DNA from: Devosia lucknowensis
GTDB lineage: Bacteria > Pseudomonadota > Alphaproteobacteria > Rhizobiales > Devosiaceae
NCBI RefSeq assembly: GCF_900177655.1
Contig: NZ_FXWK01000001.1
Span: forward strand, 2,472,686-2,536,685
Reading direction: 5' to 3'
Length of the DNA: 64,000 nt
Part shown: in pieces, positions 19,349-26,009 of the stretch
How positions within the stretch are numbered: position 1 is the first letter of the stretch
How the letters are laid out: the number at the start of each line of letters is the position of its first letter
Made by a program: the position numbers and the translations under genes
Notes under the pieces: model-generated
What the model saw: only the letters and a program-made list of their open reading frames with translations
Told to the model about the DNA's origin: nothing
Database searches by the model: none

Positions 19349-20449
19349 TTATTCGTACTTGATGTACTTTTCGCGCGCGGCCAGGAACGGCATGTCGGTG
19401 CCTTCCGTGCGCTGGCGCAGCAGGTTGAAGGCGGAGACGAAGCTCTCGGCCACTTCCTTGGTATTGGCGTCGCCGCCGTCGCGGATTTCCTGGATCAGTT
19501 CCATCGAAGCCTTGGCGCCAGCCTCGAGGATTTCCTCTGGGAACTGGCGGATCTGCACGCCATGTTCGCTGACAAGCGCATTGAGCGCGCGCGGATCGTT
19601 GGCATACATGTCCGACGCCACGTCGTCATACGAAGCCTGGGCACACATGCGGACGATTTCCTGCAGGTCTTCCGGCAGCTCCTGGAACTTGGCCTTGTCC
19701 ACCACGATTTCGGTGGCCAGGCCCGGCTCGACGAAGCTTGGGAAGTAGTAGTTCTTGGCGATCTGGTAGAAGCCGAGCGCCAGGTCGTTATAGGGCCCGA
19801 CGAATTCGGCGGCATCGAGCGTACCCGACTGCAGCGCGGCGAAGATTTCGCCGGCGGCCAGATTGGTCACAGAGGCGCCGAGCTTGGCCCAGACCTGTCC
19901 GCCGAGACCCGGCGTGCGGAAGCGAAGGCCCTGGATATCGGCGACGCCGGTCAGCTCATTGCGGAACCAGCCACCGGCCTGGGTGCCGGTATCGCCCGAA
20001 AGGAAGCCCTGCAGGCCGAACTGGTCGTAGATCTTGTCCCACAGCTCCTGGCCGCCCAGATAGCGCACCCAGGCGGTGAGTTCGCGGCTGGTCATGCCGA
20101 ACGGCACGCCGGTGAAGAAGCTCAGCCCCTGGCTCTTGTTCTGCCAGTAATAGGGCGTGCCGTGGCTCATTTCGGCAGAACCGTCGATCACGGCATCCAG
20201 CGCCTGCAGGCCCGGCACCATTTCGCCGGCAGCGAACAGCTGCACGGTCAGCCTGCCACCCGAGGCGCGGGTGATGCGGTCGGCCAGGTTCTGGGCGCCC
20301 ACGCCCAGGCCCGGAAAGTTCTTCGGCCAGGTCGTCACCATGCGCCAGGTGATGTTGCCCTGTGCAATTGCGGGCGTGGCCAGTGTTGCAGCAGCTGCTG
20401 CGCCGATGGTCGCAACCGAAGCCTGTTTGAAAAATTCGCGTCTCTTCAT
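19349..20449 (-). CDS. TRAP transporter substrate-binding protein, TakP-like (2-oxoacids or lactate)
   Basis: A 366-residue periplasmic binding protein (DctP superfamily). The N-terminus MKRREFFKQASVATIG is a twin-arginine signal, with a cleavage site around TPAIA. The ATG at 20449 has GGGAGGG upstream. Family motifs include WRMVTTWPKNFPGLGVGAQ, HGTPYYWQNKSQGLSFF, GGWFRNELTGVADIQGLRFR and AEFVGPYNDLALG. They match TakP-type proteins that bind 2-oxoacids such as pyruvate. It is convergent with the two permease genes, an unusual layout. Substrate is inferred. Confidence 0.88.
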   Translation of the reverse strand: MKRREFFKQASVATIGAAAAATLATPAIAQGNITWRMVTTWPKNFPGLGVGAQNLADRITRASGGRLTVQLFAAGEMVPGLQALDAVIDGSAEMSHGTPYYWQNKSQGLSFFTGVPFGMTSRELTAWVRYLGGQELWDKIYDQFGLQGFLSGDTGTQAGGWFRNELTGVADIQGLRFRTPGLGGQVWAKLGASVTNLAAGEIFAALQSGTLDAAEFVGPYNDLALGFYQIAKNYYFPSFVEPGLATEIVVDKAKFQELPEDLQEIVRMCAQASYDDVASDMYANDPRALNALVSEHGVQIRQFPEEILEAGAKASMELIQEIRDGGDANTKEVAESFVSAFNLLRQRTEGTDMPFLAAREKYIKYE

Positions 20450-20607
20450 GAAAATCCCTCCCTTGCGGCGTCTCCCGCCGGACCGAAAAGCGCCCTCTCC
20501 CAAGCGACGCACCGGTCACGGCTAACAAAGCAATCCGGATGCCACCTGTCCAGCATGTTGTTATGCGCCAATGCAAATTTCCGGCCACGAGGTTTTTTCG
20601 GCGTCGC

Positions 20608-20637
20608 GGGATTAAACCGCCCTGCCCGGTGTTGATG
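20608..20637 (+). promoter_or_regulatory. candidate ECF-type promoter
   Basis: GGGATTAAA and GTTGATG separated by 14 bp, ~46 bp upstream of the secreted repeat protein gene. It has the look of an ECF sigma promoter that could be read by the sigma factor encoded next. No consensus has been tested. Confidence 0.3.
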
Positions 20638-20682
20638 CAGGGGAAGGCCGCTCACTGGCCTTGCAACAGGAGGACGTTTCCC

Positions 20683-21081
20683 ATGCAGTTCCGTTCGCTT
20701 CTCGCCGGCGCCGCCGCGCTCGCGTTCATCGTCGCCCCCGCCTTCGCCGCCGACTATCTGGGCGGCGCCGTCAAGTCGACCGATATCGGCGGCAAGATGG
20801 TTCTGACCGATACCAATGGCATGACCCTTTACACCTTCGACAAGGATACCAAGGGCGACGGCAAGAGCGTCTGCAACGGCGATTGCGCCGTCAAGTGGCC
20901 GCCGCTGATGGCCGATGCCGCCGCCACCGACGATGGCGACTTCACCGTCGTCACCCGCGACGACGGCTCCAAGATGTGGGCCTACAAGGGCTGGCCGCTC
21001 TACTACTGGTACGAGGACATGGCGGCGGGCGACACCAAGGGTGACGGCGTCGGCGGCGTCTGGCATCTTGCCATCGAGTAA
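20683..21081 (+). CDS. secreted Yx(FWY)xxD-repeat protein (COG4315-like)
   Basis: A 132-residue protein with a signal peptide (MQFRSLLAGAAALAFIVAPA, cleaved near residue 22) and the PF03640-type secreted repeat: GMTLYTFDKDTKGDGKSVCN near residue 45 and KMWAYKGWPLYYWYEDMAAG near 100. The repeats carry the YxFxxD and YxWYED signatures, with the short CNGDCAVKWPP pair of cysteines between them. The ATG at 20683 has CAGGAGGA upstream. It stands 28 bp before an ECF sigma gene, a common pairing. Function of the family is unknown. Confidence 0.87.
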   Translation: MQFRSLLAGAAALAFIVAPAFAADYLGGAVKSTDIGGKMVLTDTNGMTLYTFDKDTKGDGKSVCNGDCAVKWPPLMADAAATDDGDFTVVTRDDGSKMWAYKGWPLYYWYEDMAAGDTKGDGVGGVWHLAIE

Positions 21082-21109
21082 CTGAGTTCCACCGCGAGGA
21101 CTGGTCGGC

Positions 21110-21616
21110 GTGGTCGATTTTCTCGATGAGCTGCAGGAATGCGTTCCGGCCCTGCGCCGCTACGCCCGTGCGCTCACCCGGGACGTCGACCGCGCCGACG
21201 ACCTGGTGCAGGATTGCCTCGAGCGCGCCATCGCCCGCCGCGGCCTGTTCCAGCCGCGCGGCCCCCTGCGCCCCTGGCTCTACACCATCCTCACCAATCT
21301 CCACCGCAACGGCCTGCGCGCCCAGCGCCGCCACGGCACGCCGCTTGATCTCGACGCCGTGCCCGAACCGGCGACTCCGGCGCCACAACCCGGCCACCTG
21401 GCCCTCGCCGAACTGGCCCGCGCCATCGACACCCTGCCCCTCGAACAGAAGGAAGCCCTGCTGCTGGTTACCCTCGAAGGCCTCGCCTATGCCGACGCCG
21501 CCCGCATCCTCGACATTCCCCAGGGCACGTTGATGAGCCGCCTCGGCCGCGCCCGTTCGGCCCTGCGCACGCTCACCGGCACGCCGGCCGAACCGCATCT
21601 GAGGACCGTCAAATGA
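21110..21616 (+). CDS. ECF RNA polymerase sigma factor
   Basis: A 168-residue sigma-70 family member with only regions 2 and 4. Region 2 (about 10-75) has RYARALTRDVDRADDLVQDC and a region 2.3-2.4 stretch, PLRPWLYTILTNLHRNGLRA. Region 4 (about 100-155) has LPLEQKEALLLVTLEGLAYA, then ARILDIPQGTLMSRLGRARS. The GTG at 21110 follows GCGAGGA. It overlaps the next gene by 4 bp (ATGA). It lies between a secreted repeat protein and its probable anti-sigma factor. Confidence 0.93.
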   Translation: MVDFLDELQECVPALRRYARALTRDVDRADDLVQDCLERAIARRGLFQPRGPLRPWLYTILTNLHRNGLRAQRRHGTPLDLDAVPEPATPAPQPGHLALAELARAIDTLPLEQKEALLLVTLEGLAYADAARILDIPQGTLMSRLGRARSALRTLTGTPAEPHLRTVK

Positions 21617-22404
21617 GCGGCATCGATCGCGACACCATCATGGCCTATGTCGACGGGCAGCTCGACCAGCCCCGGCGCGACGCCGTCGAGGCCGATCCGG
21701 CCGCCATGGCCGAAGTCGCCGTGCTCCAGCGCCAGTCCGACGCCATCCGCACCCTGCATGCGCCGGCCGGGGCGGAACCCGTTCCCAAGCGGCTCGATCC
21801 CCATCGCCTGGCGCTCCTGCGCGCGCGGCGCCGCTGGTCGGGTCTGCGCCAGGCGGCGGTCCTGGCCGTCTTCCTCGGCATCGGCATCGTCACCGGCTGG
21901 CTCAATCGCCCCGCCCCCGACGAGCCCGCCCTCTACAATCGCCTCATCGCCGACGCCGTCAGCGCCCACACCGTATACGTCGCGGAAAACCGGCACGCCG
22001 TCGAAGTCCCGGGCGGCGAAACCGAACATCTCTCGACCTGGCTTTCCAATCGGCTGGGCACGGGCCTGGCCATGCCCGACCTCTCGCCTGCGGGCCTCAG
22101 CTTCCTGGGCGGCCGCCTCCTGCCTGCCCCCGCCATTCCCGGCGGTCGCGCCGCCCAGCTCATGTACGAGGATGCCGCCGGCCAGCGCCTGACGCTCTAT
22201 GTCACCCCGTCCAATGGCGTCGATGGACCCGAACTCGAGGCGGTGAGCTTCGGCGGCGACAACGCGCTCTACTGGGCCAATGCCACCATCACCTGCACCA
22301 TTGTCGGGTCGCAGTCCCCCGAAGCGCTCCAGGCACTCGCCACCAGCATCTTCGCCCAGCTGACGCCGGCCGCATCGGCAGAAGTGCCCGATTACGAGCT
22401 CTAG
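21613..22404 (+). CDS. anti-sigma factor (membrane)
   Basis: A 263-residue protein starting MSGIDRDTIMAYVDGQLDQP, typical of the N-terminal helix of ECF anti-sigma factors. One membrane helix follows (about 79-95, AAVLAVFLGIGIVTGWL), then a ~165-residue periplasmic domain. No zinc-binding HxxxCxxC motif is visible, so it is not a ZAS protein. The 4-bp overlap with the sigma gene implies co-translation. Its stop shares a CTAG with the stop of the convergent LldD-like gene. Confidence 0.87.
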   Translation: MSGIDRDTIMAYVDGQLDQPRRDAVEADPAAMAEVAVLQRQSDAIRTLHAPAGAEPVPKRLDPHRLALLRARRRWSGLRQAAVLAVFLGIGIVTGWLNRPAPDEPALYNRLIADAVSAHTVYVAENRHAVEVPGGETEHLSTWLSNRLGTGLAMPDLSPAGLSFLGGRLLPAPAIPGGRAAQLMYEDAAGQRLTLYVTPSNGVDGPELEAVSFGGDNALYWANATITCTIVGSQSPEALQALATSIFAQLTPAASAEVPDYEL

Positions 22405-23582
22405 CCGCGCCTGGGCGCATTCCGGGGCGGAATATCGTTGGAGTAAATGGTGTGCAGGCCCACATTGCGGATGTCGCGCTCCCCGCACAGCGCCATCGTC
22501 GTGTCGATTTCCTTGCGCAGGATCTCCAGCACGCGCGTCACGCCCGCCTCGCCACCGGCCCCCAGCCCATAGAGCATCGGGCGACCGATGAAGGTCGATT
22601 TGGCGCCATAGGCCAGCGCCTTGATCACGTCCTGTCCCGTGCGGATGCCGCTATCGAGATAGACTTCGGTCCTGTGCCCCACCCGGTCGACGATTTCGGG
22701 CAGCACGCGAATGGTCGAGGGCGCCCCGTCCAGCTGCCGCCCGCCGTGATTGGAAACCACCACCGCATCGGCGCCATTGTCGACCGCCGCCTGCGCGTCG
22801 TCGGCATCGAGCACGCCCTTGACGATGACCGGACCGCCGAACCGCTCCTTGATCCAGCGCACGTCACCCCAGTTGAGCGTCGGGTCGAACTGCGACGCCG
22901 TCCACGATGACAGCGACGCCAGGTCGTGATCACCGCTCACATGCCCCACGATATTGCGGAATGTATGCCGCTTGGTCCCCAGCATGCGCAGGCACCACAG
23001 CGGGTGCTGCATCATCTGCCAGATCGAGTAGGGCGTGAACTTGGGCGGCGTCGCCAGCCCGTTCTTGATGTCCTTGTGCCGCTGCCCCAGGATCTGCAGG
23101 TCCATGGTCAGCACCAGCGCCGAACACTTCGCCGCCTTGGCCCGGTCGATCAGCCGGTTGATGAAGTCGCGGTCGCGCATGACATAGAGCTGAAACCAGA
23201 ACGGCGCCGTCGTGTTCTCGGCCACGTCTTCGATCGAGCAGACGCTCATCGTCGAGAGCGAAAACGGAATGCCGAACTTTTCGGCGGCCCGTGCCGCCTT
23301 GATCTCGCCGTCCGCCGTCTGCATGCCGCCGGTCGCCGCCGGGGCGATCGCCACCGGCATGGTGATCGGCTTGCCCAGCATGTCGACCTTGAGGTTGCGG
23401 CCCTCGAGATTGACCGCCACCTTCTGGTTGAGCAGGATCTTGCCGAAATCGCTCTCGTTCTGCCGATAGGTCCCCTCGGTGTAGGAGCCGCTATCGGCAT
23501 ATTCGAAGAACATCTTCGGCACGCGCCGATGCGCCAGCCGCTTCATTTCCTCAACGGTCAGGACCTTGTCGATCGCGGTCAT
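22401..23582 (-). CDS. lldD: FMN-dependent alpha-hydroxy acid dehydrogenase, probable L-lactate dehydrogenase
   Basis: A 393-residue TIM-barrel flavoenzyme that oxidises L-lactate to pyruvate. The ATG at 23582 begins MTAIDKVLTVEEMKRLAHRR. Family motifs are VPKMFFEYADSGSYTEGTYR, MPVAIAPAATGGMQ, PFWFQLYVMRDRDF, the catalytic VVVSNHGGRQLDGAP and the C-terminal FMN phosphate site VYLDSGIRTGQDVIKALAYG. Upstream at 23621-23634 is the palindrome found at the fucose-type regulator (6505-6516). L-lactate is a product of that pathway, so coregulation makes sense. Glycolate or 2-hydroxy acids are alternative substrates. Confidence 0.9.
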   Translation of the reverse strand: MTAIDKVLTVEEMKRLAHRRVPKMFFEYADSGSYTEGTYRQNESDFGKILLNQKVAVNLEGRNLKVDMLGKPITMPVAIAPAATGGMQTADGEIKAARAAEKFGIPFSLSTMSVCSIEDVAENTTAPFWFQLYVMRDRDFINRLIDRAKAAKCSALVLTMDLQILGQRHKDIKNGLATPPKFTPYSIWQMMQHPLWCLRMLGTKRHTFRNIVGHVSGDHDLASLSSWTASQFDPTLNWGDVRWIKERFGGPVIVKGVLDADDAQAAVDNGADAVVVSNHGGRQLDGAPSTIRVLPEIVDRVGHRTEVYLDSGIRTGQDVIKALAYGAKSTFIGRPMLYGLGAGGEAGVTRVLEILRKEIDTTMALCGERDIRNVGLHTIYSNDIPPRNAPRRG

Positions 23583-23620
23583 GGCAGCGCGCTCCGGAGT
23601 AAGTCCCGCCTGCTCTAACA

Positions 23621-23634
23621 ACTAACATGTTAGT
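23621..23634. promoter_or_regulatory. palindromic operator ACTAACATGTTAGT upstream of lldD
   Basis: A 14-bp perfect palindrome 39 bp upstream of the lldD ATG. The inner 12 bp equal the palindrome at 6505-6516. An extra half-site, CTAACA, lies just to its left at 23614-23619. Confidence 0.7.
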
Positions 23635-23652
23635 CTTCAAGCCGTGCCACAG

Positions 23653-23722
23653 GCAGAATTGCTCCAGTGGAGCAATTCTAGGCGCGAAGCCCACAAGAGC
23701 TGCGCTCGAGTGGCGGCCGCCC
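23653..23722. repeat. dispersed repeat, family D copy 2 (hairpin plus conserved tail)
   Basis: AGAATTGCTCC, AGT, GGAGCAATTCT (11-bp perfect stem at 23655-23679). The tail that follows (to ~23722) matches family D copy 1 at about 28 of 37 positions, including GAGCT, CGCTCGA and TGGC. It lies between the mod operon 3' end and the lldD promoter. Confidence 0.6.
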
Positions 23723-23785
23723 CGAGAAGGCCACGAGAACTCCTCGCGCAAATGGCCAGACGGCTTCAACAAGCGCTGAACCAGC

Positions 23786-24460
23786 TCACCTTTGCTCGGC
23801 CCGCCGCCCCACCACCAGCGTTGCGAAAATCACCGTAAACCCGAACAGCACCATGCCGCCCGCCAGCACATGGGCCCTGTCCCATTCGAGACGTTCGACA
23901 AAGTCGTAGATGGCGATCGAGAGCACCTTGGTCTGGCCCGGAATATTGCCCCCGATCATCAGCACCACGCCGAATTCACCCACCGTGTGGGCAAAGGCCA
24001 TAATGGCGCCGACCAGATACCCCGGCCGCGCCAGCGGCAGGGCCACGCGCCAGAACCGCTGCACCCTTGACGCCCCCAAGGTGTCGGCGACTTCGAGCAC
24101 CTCGCCCTCGATCGCTGCAAAGCTATTGCGCAGCGGCTGCACCATGAAGGGCAGCGAGGCAATCATCCCGCCAATGACGAGGCCGCCAAACGAGAAGGCC
24201 AGCGTCCGCGCCCCCCAGAGGCCTGCAATCCACCCGCCCGGACCATTGGGGCCCAGCGCCAGCAACATGTAAAAGCCCAGCACTGTCGGCGGCAGCACTA
24301 GCGGCAGGGTCACGACGGCCCCCACCACCTCGCGTCCCCCGCCCTTTCCAAGCGCCAGCCACCAGCTCAGCGGCGTCGCCACGACCACAAGGATCGCCGT
24401 GACACACAGCGCCAGCGACAGGGTCAGGAGAATGGGAGATAGGAGGGGTGCTAGATCCAT
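23786..24460 (-). CDS. modB: molybdate ABC transporter permease
   Basis: A 224-residue inner-membrane permease with about five helices. It carries the family pattern PLVLPPTVLGFYML and the ATPase-docking EAA motif region EVLEVADTLGASRVQRFWRVALPLARPG (shown in the middle of the protein, about 120-150). The end AFAHTVGEFGVVLMIGGNIPG is a ModB hallmark. It lies 241 bp downstream of modA on the same strand, with repeats between. No modC ATPase gene follows. Confidence 0.93.
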   Translation of the reverse strand: MDLAPLLSPILLTLSLALCVTAILVVVATPLSWWLALGKGGGREVVGAVVTLPLVLPPTVLGFYMLLALGPNGPGGWIAGLWGARTLAFSFGGLVIGGMIASLPFMVQPLRNSFAAIEGEVLEVADTLGASRVQRFWRVALPLARPGYLVGAIMAFAHTVGEFGVVLMIGGNIPGQTKVLSIAIYDFVERLEWDRAHVLAGGMVLFGFTVIFATLVVGRRAEQR

Positions 24461-24483
24461 CAGCTGGTCATATCTGCCGGGTC

Positions 24484-24503
24484 ATTCCCGCGAAAGCGGG
24501 AAC
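24484..24503. repeat. palindromic repeat, family B-like copy 4
   Basis: ATTCCCGC, GAAA, GCGGGAAC: a hairpin between modB and modA. It is the common CCCGCGAAAGCGGG intergenic form. Confidence 0.6.
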
Positions 24504-24548
24504 CCTGTTCGGGATGCCGCGGCATTGTTCATCTCTTCTGTTCATCGT

Positions 24549-24614
24549 CACCACCGGGCTTGACCCGCTGGTCCACGCCGCCGCGCACTGGATTGCCCGG
24601 TCAAGCCGGGCAAT
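24549..24614. repeat. palindromic repeats, family B-like copies 5 and 6
   Basis: Two related palindromes: ACCACCGGGCTTGACCCGCTGGT (24549-24572) and ATTGCCCGGTCAAGCCGGGCAAT (24592-24614). The second is a near-perfect 10-bp stem. Both lie between modA and modB. Confidence 0.6.
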
Positions 24615-24653
24615 GACGGCCAATGGAGTATCCTGCCATTCCACCGGCCAGGC

Positions 24654-24691
24654 TCCCTCCCCCTCCTTCAGGGGGAGGGTTGGGGTGGGGG
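24654..24691. repeat. palindromic intergenic repeat, family A copy 7
   Basis: TCCCTCCCCCTCCTTCAGGGGGAGGG, then a GGGGTGGGGG tail. It ends 10 bp after the modA stop (on the minus strand). Confidence 0.75.
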
Positions 24692-24701
24692 TGATCAGCC
24701 C

Positions 24702-25430
24702 TCAGGGCACCGAGTATCCCGCCGCCTCGATGACAGCCACCGCCGCGTCGCTCTTGAGATAGTCCAGAAACGCGACAGCTGCCGGATTGCCCTCGCCTTC
24801 CTTCAGCAACACGGCGCCCTGCGCGATCGGTGCGTGCAGGTCATCGGGCACCAGCCACACGTCCTCTTTGCCCACTACCTGGCTGGCCGCCACGAAGCCC
24901 AGTTCTGCATTGCCGCTCTCGATGAACTGCAGCGTCTGCGAAATGTTCTCGCCCCAGACGATCCTGGGCTCCAGTGTCTCGTAGACGCCCAGCGCGGTCA
25001 TTGTTTCCACCGCGGCCTTGCCGTAGGGAGCGGCGTCGGGGTCGGCCACCGACAGCTTGGTGAAATCGCCTTCGAGCGCAGCCTTGCCATCGCTGAGGTC
25101 ACGACCGGGGCCGTAGAGCGCCAACTGTCCTTCAGCATAGACGAAGAACGAGCCATCCACCGCAAAGCCATCCGCGATGGCTTTTTCCGGTCGCGCCGTA
25201 TCGGCTGCCAAGAACACGCCAAACGGCGCCGCCTGGCTGATCTGCGTATAGAGCTGTCCGGTCGCCCCGAAGCTCAATTCGACCGCGTGGCCGCTATCGG
25301 CTTCGAAATCGGCTGCCAGCTGTTCAGCCACGGCGGTAAAATTGGCGGCGACAGCCACGTTTACGGTTTCCGCCATGGCGGGTAGGGCCGAACCGGCCAG
25401 GAGGAGGGCGACGAGGAGAGTGCGGGACAC
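24702..25430 (-). CDS. modA: molybdate-binding periplasmic protein
   Basis: A 242-residue binding protein for molybdate (or tungstate). A GTG at 25430 follows CGGAGCG and gives a clean signal peptide, MSRTLLVALLLAGSALPAMA, cut before ETVNV; an ATG at 25460 would add ten residues. Family motifs are VNVAVAANFTAVAEQLA, ELSFGATGQLYTQI, PFGVFLAAD, and VADPDAAPYGKAA, then GNAELGFVAASQV. It is the second gene of modE-modA-modB. Two ModE-like inverted repeats lie just upstream. Confidence 0.93.
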   Translation of the reverse strand: MSRTLLVALLLAGSALPAMAETVNVAVAANFTAVAEQLAADFEADSGHAVELSFGATGQLYTQISQAAPFGVFLAADTARPEKAIADGFAVDGSFFVYAEGQLALYGPGRDLSDGKAALEGDFTKLSVADPDAAPYGKAAVETMTALGVYETLEPRIVWGENISQTLQFIESGNAELGFVAASQVVGKEDVWLVPDDLHAPIAQGAVLLKEGEGNPAAVAFLDYLKSDAAVAVIEAAGYSVP

Positions 25431-25440
25431 AAGGACGCTC

Positions 25441-25464
25441 CGATATGTTTTATCGAACATATCG
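25441..25464. promoter_or_regulatory. ModE-type operator, perfect inverted repeat
   Basis: CGATATGTT, TTATCG, AACATATCG: 9-bp perfect arms with a 6-bp spacer, 11 bp upstream of the modA GTG. Its form resembles ModE boxes (ATCGnTATATA type), and modE is the next gene upstream. Confidence 0.75.
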
Positions 25465-25491
25465 ATGCGCAAAACCGCATGACGATGCAAG

Positions 25492-25515
25492 CGATATGTT
25501 TATTTGGAAATATCG
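25492..25515. promoter_or_regulatory. second, imperfect ModE-type site
   Basis: CGATATGTT, TATTTG, GAAATATCG, with the same 24-bp layout as the perfect site; the inner arm bases are weaker. It overlaps the 3' end of modE. Confidence 0.5.
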
Positions 25516-25868
25516 GAAAACTTCGCCCGCAGAGCCCGAACGTCTTCGGCGATAGCCAGCTCGGTCTTGTGCTGCATGGCCCGATAGCGCTCCAGCACGG
25601 CCTCGCCCAGCGGCGTCAGGCTCGCGCCACCCTGCGCCGCGCCTCCCCGGCTCGACGTCACCAGTGGCTGCCCAAATCCGTCATTGAGCGCCTGCACCAG
25701 GCCCCAGGCCCTTTTGTAGCTCATGCCCATGGCCTTCCCCGCCGCCGAGATCGACCCGGTGCGGGCAATCCCCTCCAGCAGATCCGCACGCCCCGGCCCG
25801 ATATAGGCGGTTTCCGAAATGACGACGCGCAGGTGACCAAGGCCGTGGGAGTGGACAGGTTTGGTCAT
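25500..25868 (-). CDS. modE: ModE-like molybdate-responsive regulator (HTH domain only)
   Basis: A 122-residue protein consisting of only the ModE winged helix-turn-helix. It starts MTKPVHSHGLGHLRVVISET, then GPGRADLLEGIARTGSISAA and GKAMGMSYKRAWGLVQALND, with the wing at VTSSRGGAAQGGASLTPLG. The C-terminal MOP molybdate-binding domains of E. coli ModE are absent, so sensing must occur differently. This short form is common in alphaproteobacteria. It heads modE-modA-modB. Family A repeat copy 8 lies in its 5' region. Confidence 0.9.
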   Translation of the reverse strand: MTKPVHSHGLGHLRVVISETAYIGPGRADLLEGIARTGSISAAGKAMGMSYKRAWGLVQALNDGFGQPLVTSSRGGAAQGGASLTPLGEAVLERYRAMQHKTELAIAEDVRALRAKFSDISK

Positions 25869-25879
25869 GAACCGAAAGA

Positions 25880-25913
25880 CCCCCACCCAACCTCCCCCTG
25901 ATAGGGGGAGGAG
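25880..25913. repeat. palindromic intergenic repeat, family A copy 8
   Basis: CCCCCACCCAACCTCCCCCT, then AGGGGGAGG. It starts 11 bp upstream of the modE ATG and is opposite in direction to copy 9. Confidence 0.75.
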
Positions 25914-25958
25914 TAAAATCGTGTTCCAGGCTGAATTGCGCAACGACCACCAGCCGCA

Positions 25959-25992
25959 CCCCTCCCCCTGACAGGGGGAGGCTGGGTGGGGG
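25959..25992. repeat. palindromic intergenic repeat, family A copy 9
   Basis: CCCCTCCCCCTGACAGGGGGAGG, then a CTGGGTGGGGG tail. It forms an inverted pair with copy 8, as copies 2 and 3 do after gltD. Confidence 0.75.
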
Positions 25993-26009
25993 TATCCGAG
26001 GACAAGGAG

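Noticed and set aside
19292..20635. A 447-codon plus-strand frame antisense to the TRAP binding protein
   Set aside because: It starts inside a terminator and has no family features.
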